From Paraprevotella sp. (GTDB lineage: Bacteria > Bacteroidota > Bacteroidia > Bacteroidales > Bacteroidaceae): a stretch of DNA of 10,518 bases. Positions 6,461 to 10,518 of the stretch are shown here, piece by piece. The notes below the pieces were generated by a model. The model saw only the letters and a program-made list of their open reading frames with translations. It did not search any database and was not told where the DNA came from. The number at the start of each line of letters is the position of its first letter. Within the stretch, counting starts at the first letter, position 1. The position numbers and the translations under genes are program-made. The stretch spans positions 1 through 10,518 of the forward strand of contig JAFOXE010000208.1 of the NCBI GenBank assembly GCA_017425765.1, written 5' to 3'.

Positions 6461-7240
6461 CTATCTTGCACGCGAAAACACTTTTAAGGCATTAGCATAT
6501 ACAACCTCTGCTACTTCCATCACGGGCTTATCGTATATTCGTGAAAGAGTCTCCACCACGTGCACCAAATGCCCTGATTCGTTACGCTTGCCACGATGAG
6601 GCATAGGCGATAAATAAGGGGCATCCGTTTCTACTACAATTCGCTCGAGGGGGATCTCTTGAAGAACCTCCGGCAATGTAGATTTCTTATACGTAAGTAC
6701 GCCCCCTATGCCGAGCATATAACCATCAAATCCAAGAAGTTCTTCCGCCTCGTCACGAGAGCCTGAAAAGCAATGAAAAACGCCCGTGTGTCCACCACCT
6801 TTTGTATTTTTCAGCACCTCAACAAGTTCTTCATGCGCCGATCTTGAATGAATCATCAGGGGCAAATTATGCACAACGGCCCACGTTATCTGTCGTGAGA
6901 AAGCCAGCTTTTGTTCCTCATAAAAAGTGCGATCCCAATAATAGTCTAATCCGACCTCACCAACAGCTATATAAGGATGAGAATCCGTAAACAACCGCTC
7001 CATATCATCCAACACCTCACTATAATTCGCCGACACATCAGTAGGATGCAAGCCCATCATCGGATAAAAAAGAGTAGGAAAGCGATCGCACAATTGATGC
7101 ATAGGCGCAATCGACTCCGCATTTATATTAGGCAAGAACACTTTCTCCACCCCGTTTATCTGCGCTCGCATCACCACCGCATCGATGTCTGCATCGAAAT
7201 CCTCTACATATAGATGTGCATGAGTATCTATTAACCTCAT
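6461..7240 (-). CDS. tatD: TatD-family metal-dependent hydrolase (DNase)
   Basis: Cytoplasmic amidohydrolase-fold enzyme. Family members are Mg2+-dependent 3'-5' exonucleases or DNases linked to DNA repair and turnover, and some D-aminoacyl-tRNA deacylase activity has been reported for the family. The 259-residue length is typical. All metal ligands are visible: DTHAHL with His7 and His9, Glu95 in VGEVGLDYYWD, His131 in PLMIHSR, His156 in GVFHCFSG, and Asp206 in VVETDAPYLSP. The ATG at 7240 starts two residues before the DTHAH motif, as usual. It follows the polyprenyl synthetase by six bases, so the two form one transcript; no functional link between them is evident. Despite the name, it is not part of the Tat secretion machinery. 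The substrate cannot be chosen from sequence. Confidence 0.95.
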   Translation of the reverse strand: MRLIDTHAHLYVEDFDADIDAVVMRAQINGVEKVFLPNINAESIAPMHQLCDRFPTLFYPMMGLHPTDVSANYSEVLDDMERLFTDSHPYIAVGEVGLDYYWDRTFYEEQKLAFSRQITWAVVHNLPLMIHSRSAHEELVEVLKNTKGGGHTGVFHCFSGSRDEAEELLGFDGYMLGIGGVLTYKKSTLPEVLQEIPLERIVVETDAPYLSPMPHRGKRNESGHLVHVVETLSRIYDKPVMEVAEVVYANALKVFSRAR

Positions 7241-7246
7241 GTTTCA

Positions 7247-8221
7247 TTAAGATTTACGTTCCAATAGCTGCATGGCGAAGTCCCACAAAAACGTCTTTTG
7301 TCCTTCCGGAAGTGCCACCTTGTCCAAGCAATGCTTTGCTTCACTAAAATAACTGTTGATTTTAGCATCGCATAATGCTTTTATGCCGATTTCATCGTAC
7401 AGAGCCGTCACAGCCGCCACCTTCTTGTCTGGATCTGCATTTTCTTGCTCCAGCCATGAAGTTAACTCTGCAAATTGCTTCTCATTAGCCTTTTGCAAAG
7501 CATTGATTAACATATATGTTTTCTTGTTGCACCTTATGTCGCCACCTATTTTCTTTCCGAATACGGCGGGATCGCCATACACATCCAAATAATCGTCTTG
7601 TAGTTGGAAAGCCAAGCCCACCTTTTCGCCAAACGAATACAAGTTTTCTGCATCCTCATCCGGAGCACCGGCTAACATGGCACCAATCTTAAGCGCACAA
7701 GCCAACAATACCGAAGTTTTTAGGCGAATCATTTCAATATACTCCTGCTCCTGCACGTCATTACGACGTTCAAATTCCATATCATATTGCTGACCTTCTC
7801 CAATCTGCAAGGCGGTCTCGGTAAACAAATCCATCACCTCCTTCAACTTCGCAGGATCACTTTGCGCCATCAATTGGTAGGCCAAAACAATCATCGAATC
7901 TCCACTCAAAATTGCCGTATTATCATCCCACACCTTATGAACCGTAGGTTTTCCGCGACGCACATCGGCTTTATCCATCAAATCGTCGTGCAACAAAGTA
8001 TAATTATGATAAGTTTCTATAGCCAATGCTGGCGAAAGAATGTTCGTTACGTCTTCTTTATATAAATTATAGGCCATCAGCATCAGCACCGGACGTATGC
8101 GCTTTCCTCCCAACGAAAGTACATACTTAATAGGGGCATACAAACCTTCAGGTTGACGTTGGTATTGCATATTGCTGATTCCCTGATTCACCATCTCCAA
8201 TATTTGCTCGGATGTATACAT
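7247..8221 (-). CDS. Trans-type polyprenyl diphosphate synthase (geranylgeranyl-/farnesyl-type)
   Basis: Elongates allylic diphosphates with isopentenyl diphosphate to make precursors for menaquinone or undecaprenyl carriers. The 324-residue protein has the full all-alpha synthase pattern: GGKRIRP (38-44), first Asp-rich motif LLHDDLMDKADVRRGKPTVH (DDxxD at 79-83), GEGQQYDMEF (141-150), K168-T169, the second motif QLQDDYLDVYGD (206-217, DDxxD at 209-213), and the Lys pair 233-234. The first Asp motif is DDxxD with no two-residue insert, unlike typical bacterial farnesyl synthases (DDxxxxD). Tyr74 lies five residues before it with the small Thr75 at -4, a pattern associated with C20 geranylgeranyl products in type I enzymes. 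Long-chain (octaprenyl) synthases usually have small residues there. First gene of a pair with tatD. No promoter is visible in the 84 bases after tonB. Product length is inferred. Confidence 0.93.
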   Translation of the reverse strand: MYTSEQILEMVNQGISNMQYQRQPEGLYAPIKYVLSLGGKRIRPVLMLMAYNLYKEDVTNILSPALAIETYHNYTLLHDDLMDKADVRRGKPTVHKVWDDNTAILSGDSMIVLAYQLMAQSDPAKLKEVMDLFTETALQIGEGQQYDMEFERRNDVQEQEYIEMIRLKTSVLLACALKIGAMLAGAPDEDAENLYSFGEKVGLAFQLQDDYLDVYGDPAVFGKKIGGDIRCNKKTYMLINALQKANEKQFAELTSWLEQENADPDKKVAAVTALYDEIGIKALCDAKINSYFSEAKHCLDKVALPEGQKTFLWDFAMQLLERKS

Positions 8222-8250
8222 AATAAATTATGTTGATTAAGATTATAAAA

Positions 8251-8281
8251 CAAAAAGAGGCTGCACGCAGTGCGCAGCCTC
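8251..8281 (-). terminator. Rho-independent terminator of tonB
   Basis: On the minus strand GAGGCTGC (8281-8274) pairs perfectly with GCAGCCTC (8264-8257) around a 9-base loop, followed by TTTTTGTTTT. It lies 24 bases after the tonB stop and 36 bases before the polyprenyl synthetase ATG, and is a textbook intrinsic terminator. Either the downstream pair depends on readthrough or its promoter is not recognisable here. Confidence 0.88.
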
Positions 8282-8305
8282 CTTAATATTTCTTGTATGG
8301 CACCG

Positions 8306-9022
8306 TTAGCGTAGACGGAACATTACGGGCAATACGAATTTCACACGAACAGGTTTACCACCTTGACGTCCGGGTCTCCAACGAGGCATCAACTTAACCA
8401 CGCGCTCAGCCTCCTTGGTCAAATATGGATCCGGACTACGTACAGTCTTTACATCTACGATAGAACCGTCCTTGTTTACTACGAACTGAACCATTACACG
8501 ACCTTGAACGCCTTGTTCTTGACAAATACTTGGATACTTGATATTCTCGCCCAACCATCTCAAGCAAGCCTCCATACCTCCAGGGAATTCGGGGTTATCC
8601 TCAACCACCTCGAAAATGCGATCTTCATCCACAGCTTCCACTACCGGACCGGCTACTGGAGCTACAACTGCTGTTGATGCACCTGTACCTACTACGTTGG
8701 TAATAGCTTGGTTTACCTCTTCCGAAGTTTCCACCTCTTCTTCTACCAATTCTGTATCATCTTCAACGATGTTCAACACTTCAGCCACTTTAGGAGCTGC
8801 TGCCGGAGGAGGAGCAACTACTTGTTCCTTTTGCAAAGTAATAGGAATCATATCCTCTTCAAATGTACTTTCGAACACAGGCTCCAACTCCACAACCTTG
8901 CGGTCACGTTGAGTCCATTCGAATGCTACGAAGATGGTAGCCAAAATCAACACGTAGCCGATGAGCATACCGGTACTTTTCTTACCTTCGAGGTCTGCTT
9001 TTTGTGATTTTTTAATTTCCAT
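8306..9022 (-). CDS. tonB: TonB energy transducer
   Basis: Spans the periplasm and transmits ExbB/ExbD motor energy to TonB-dependent outer-membrane receptors. The 238-residue protein has a basic cytoplasmic N-terminus (1-17), one helix (about 18-35, GMLIGYVLILATIFVAFEW) and an acidic/Pro-Ala periplasmic spacer (about 40-140) with a short proline cluster (APPPAAAPK, 70-78). The C-terminal TonB domain (about 142-238) contains FPGGMEACLRWLGENIKYP, QGRVMVQFVVNKDGSI, and the closing GKPVRVKFVLPVMF. The FPGG…YP start is typical of Bacteroidota TonB domains. The spacer is less proline-rich than in E. coli. The ATG at 9022 is the only suitable start. It is a single-gene unit, with a candidate -7 box upstream and a strong terminator downstream. 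exbB and the two exbD genes lie on the same strand 2 kb further along, so they are probably its partners, though Bacteroidota usually carry several TonBs. Confidence 0.94.
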   Translation of the reverse strand: MEIKKSQKADLEGKKSTGMLIGYVLILATIFVAFEWTQRDRKVVELEPVFESTFEEDMIPITLQKEQVVAPPPAAAPKVAEVLNIVEDDTELVEEEVETSEEVNQAITNVVGTGASTAVVAPVAGPVVEAVDEDRIFEVVEDNPEFPGGMEACLRWLGENIKYPSICQEQGVQGRVMVQFVVNKDGSIVDVKTVRSPDPYLTKEAERVVKLMPRWRPGRQGGKPVRVKFVLPVMFRLR

Positions 9023-9060
9023 AATATTATTTGTTTATTTTCAAGTTCACGTAGTCGGGA

Positions 9061-9068
9061 CAAATGTA
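9061..9068 (-). promoter_or_regulatory. Candidate -7 element of tonB
   Basis: The minus strand reads TACATTTG, an exact TAnnTTTG match, 38 bases before the tonB ATG. No TTG is found 19-21 bases upstream, so only half of the promoter is supported. Confidence 0.45.
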
Positions 9069-9229
9069 ACATATTTTTTTTATTTACGTGTTGCATTATT
9101 TGCATTTTTTTCTCAAAAAGATTTTTTCTTCAGATTTTATTTATTTGCTACACCCTAAAAAACATTTTTCTCCGTTATATAGCACGAATAGGATATAATG
9201 CTGTTTTTTTAAAGACGAAAATCAAACCA

Positions 9230-9262
9230 TTGTACCAATATTCATTTTTTTCTGTATCTTTG
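9230..9262 (+). promoter_or_regulatory. Candidate promoter of porQ
   Basis: TATCTTTG (9255-9262) matches TAnnTTTG exactly. A TTG lies at 9230-9232, 22 bases upstream, slightly longer than the usual 19-21. The leader would be only 10-15 bases, A/T-rich, before the ATG at 9282. The rest of the 259-base tonB-porQ gap is T-rich runs with no gene or operator that I can name. Confidence 0.55.
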
Positions 9263-9281
9263 AACACGAAATAATTTTTTG

Positions 9282-10256
9282 ATGAAGAAAATAGCGTTCA
9301 TATTGGTAGTTCTCCTAAGTATTTCCTCGCTGAAAGCGCAGGAAAGTTCTACCGTTTTCAACTTCTTGAAGCTTTCATCCTCCGCCCACTCTGCGGCCTT
9401 GGGTGGCAGCAATATATCATTGATTCAAGACGACGCCACCCTCATCTTCCACAATCCGGCTCTACTTTCTTCGGTCAGCGACCGCACTCTAAACCTTAAC
9501 TTCATGACCTATATGCAAGGTAGCAAAGTAGGTAGTGCAGCCTTTACCAAAACATTTGGCGAACGCTCTACGTGGGCTGCTACCGCACAATTTGTACATT
9601 ACGGCAGCATGAAGCAAACCACCGCACAAGATGTGCAAACAGGAAGTTTCTCGGCTTTGGACATGGCTATAAACGGAGTATACAGTTATAACCTTAGCGA
9701 CCTTTGGGCAGGCGGTGTCACCGGAAAGTTCATCTATTCAAAATATGGCGACTATTCCTCCATAGCCTTAGGCGTGGATTTGGGGTTGAACTATTACGAT
9801 GAAGATAAAGACTTTTCTGCATCCATTGTAGCAGCCAACTTGGGCGGACAGATAAAAGCCTTTGGCGACACACACGAGAAGTTGCCATTCGATCTTCAAA
9901 TCGGCTTCACTAAAGGAATGTCGCATGCTCCTTTTGCCTTCTCTCTTACATTGATTGATCTTACGCATTGGAGCTCGGACTACTATTACAGCCCGAACAA
10001 AAAAGCAAACTTCGGCCGCATCCTCACCAACCACATTGTGGCGGGCGTAGACTGGATTCCTAGCAAATATTTTTATCTTTCGGCCGGCTACAACTTCCGA
10101 AGAGCGTATGAATTGAAAGCAGCCGGTTCATCACACGGCGCAGGTCTAACCTTTGGAGGCGGACTCACCCTATCGCGTTTCAAATTGGGTGTTGCCTACG
10201 CGAAATACCACGTTTCCACTTCGTCGTTGGTATTCAACGCATCGTATCGTTTGTAA
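9282..10256 (+). CDS. porQ: PorQ, type IX secretion-associated outer-membrane beta-barrel protein
   Basis: PorQ belongs to the PorV/FadL-like barrel family that accompanies the type IX secretion system (T9SS) of Bacteroidota; in Porphyromonas gingivalis it is needed for normal secretion and is linked with the surface attachment complex. The 324-residue protein starts with a clear signal peptide (MKKIAFILVVLLSISSLKAQ, cleavage near 18-20). The family N-terminal block follows: FNFLKLSSSAHSAALGGSN (26-44) and QDDATLIFHNPALL (49-62). Alternating aromatic beta-strands run to the end (FNASYRL). An in-frame TTG at 9279 precedes the ATG; the ATG at 9282 is preferred. It is divergent from tonB with its own promoter, and no other T9SS gene is in the window. 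Lone PorQ homologues occur in Bacteroidales without evident T9SS cargo, so the function here may differ. No terminator is obvious downstream. Confidence 0.9.
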   Translation: MKKIAFILVVLLSISSLKAQESSTVFNFLKLSSSAHSAALGGSNISLIQDDATLIFHNPALLSSVSDRTLNLNFMTYMQGSKVGSAAFTKTFGERSTWAATAQFVHYGSMKQTTAQDVQTGSFSALDMAINGVYSYNLSDLWAGGVTGKFIYSKYGDYSSIALGVDLGLNYYDEDKDFSASIVAANLGGQIKAFGDTHEKLPFDLQIGFTKGMSHAPFAFSLTLIDLTHWSSDYYYSPNKKANFGRILTNHIVAGVDWIPSKYFYLSAGYNFRRAYELKAAGSSHGAGLTFGGGLTLSRFKLGVAYAKYHVSTSSLVFNASYRL

Positions 10257-10477
10257 AAAACGTGCGATTTCAACGACAAATTCACACATTCTCGCTATCT
10301 TTAACCTACGATTCCCCGTTTTGTCATCATCATGGGGGCTAAAACACATGTGCATGTAGCAACCATCCACACCGCGGTGTCGTTGCTTTCTCATGCTCGT
10401 CTACACACTTGTCACATGAGCATCTACTTCGGTTCACCCCTACGCTACCGAAACACAACAAACAAATCTGCTTAAAA
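10257..10477 (+). other. Non-coding stretch after porQ with a 12-bp palindrome
   Basis: No convincing gene lies here; the open frames are short and their translations resemble nothing. Visible items are a perfect palindrome ACACCGCGGTGT (10369-10380), a CACATGTG palindrome near 10345, and a 6-bp inverted repeat ATGCTC/GAGCAT (10393-10398 and 10418-10423) with a 19-base loop. None is followed by a T-run, so none is called a terminator. It may be the upstream regulatory region of the gene beyond the window. Confidence 0.4.
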
Positions 10478-10510
10478 TTTGGAGAAGAAAACAAGTTAAG
10501 GTAACTTTGC
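10478..10510 (+). promoter_or_regulatory. Near-consensus Bacteroidota promoter for a gene beyond the window
   Basis: TTTG (10478-10481), exactly 20 bases, then TAACTTTGC (10502-10510). Both boxes and the spacing match the Bacteroidota consensus (TTTG, 19-21 bases, TAnnTTTG). The window ends eight bases later, so the plus-strand transcript and its gene lie outside. In several Bacteroidales a cytidylate kinase gene follows porQ, but nothing here shows that. Confidence 0.75.
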
Positions 10511-10518
10511 AAGGATAA

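Noticed and set aside
8223..8256. TTTTTG, 20 bases, TAATTTAT as a promoter for the polyprenyl synthetase.
   Set aside because: The -7 box would end one base before the ATG, putting the transcription start inside the coding region; the T-run is better explained as the tonB terminator tail.
8363..9007. Several plus-strand open frames of 99-124 codons opposite tonB.
   Set aside because: Shadows of the tonB reading frame; the Ser/Thr-rich translations mirror its Val/Glu spacer, and tonB is unmistakable.
9279..9281. In-frame TTG as the porQ start.
   Set aside because: The ATG directly after it gives a normal MKK signal peptide.
10170..10394. Minus-strand frame of 74 codons at the end of porQ.
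   Set aside because: Its second half is antisense to porQ, it has low-quality composition, and no promoter is visible.

Overview
The window looks like chromosomal DNA from a member of the Bacteroidales (Bacteroides/Prevotella-like). Three things point there. The gene set includes PorQ, a TonB motor with the order ExbB–membrane protein–ExbD–ExbD, and thyA next to folA. Several upstream regions carry the Bacteroidota-type promoter (TTTG, about 20 bases, TAnnTTTG) instead of an E. coli -35/-10. Ribosome-binding regions are mostly A-rich without a strong Shine-Dalgarno sequence. The genus cannot be fixed from the sequence alone. I see no mobile element, CRISPR array or sign of recent transfer.

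Layout. On the minus strand at the left edge is an RsmF-type rRNA cytosine-5 methyltransferase (41-1525). Divergent from it is an unrecognised small membrane protein (1664-2119). The plus-strand pair thyA-folA (2228-3525) follows behind a good promoter and makes dTMP and recycles the folate it oxidises. A convergent gap (3526-3708) holds two strong hairpins, one facing each way. From 9022 down to 3709 every gene is on the minus strand: tonB with its own terminator, a polyprenyl synthetase and a TatD-family hydrolase six bases apart, tRNA-Ser(GGA), and then exbB, a four-helix membrane protein of unknown function, and two different exbD genes. Divergent from tonB is porQ (9282-10256) on the plus strand. 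The last 260 bases hold no convincing gene but end in a near-consensus promoter that must serve a plus-strand gene beyond the edge.

How the genes work together. TonB plus ExbB/ExbD form the proton-driven motor that powers outer-membrane TonB-dependent (SusC-like) transporters. All parts are present within 5.3 kb, but as separate transcription units split by housekeeping genes and a tRNA. The least explained component is the 159-residue membrane protein between exbB and the exbD pair. By position it is a candidate accessory subunit of this motor, and it is the best lead for something undescribed. Secondary leads are the ExbB itself (signal peptide, acidic periplasmic N-terminus, no Glu in its last helix), a tRNA-Ser whose 3' end is shared with a terminator-like hairpin, and the small two-helix protein beside the rRNA methyltransferase. 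The rest is ordinary core genome.
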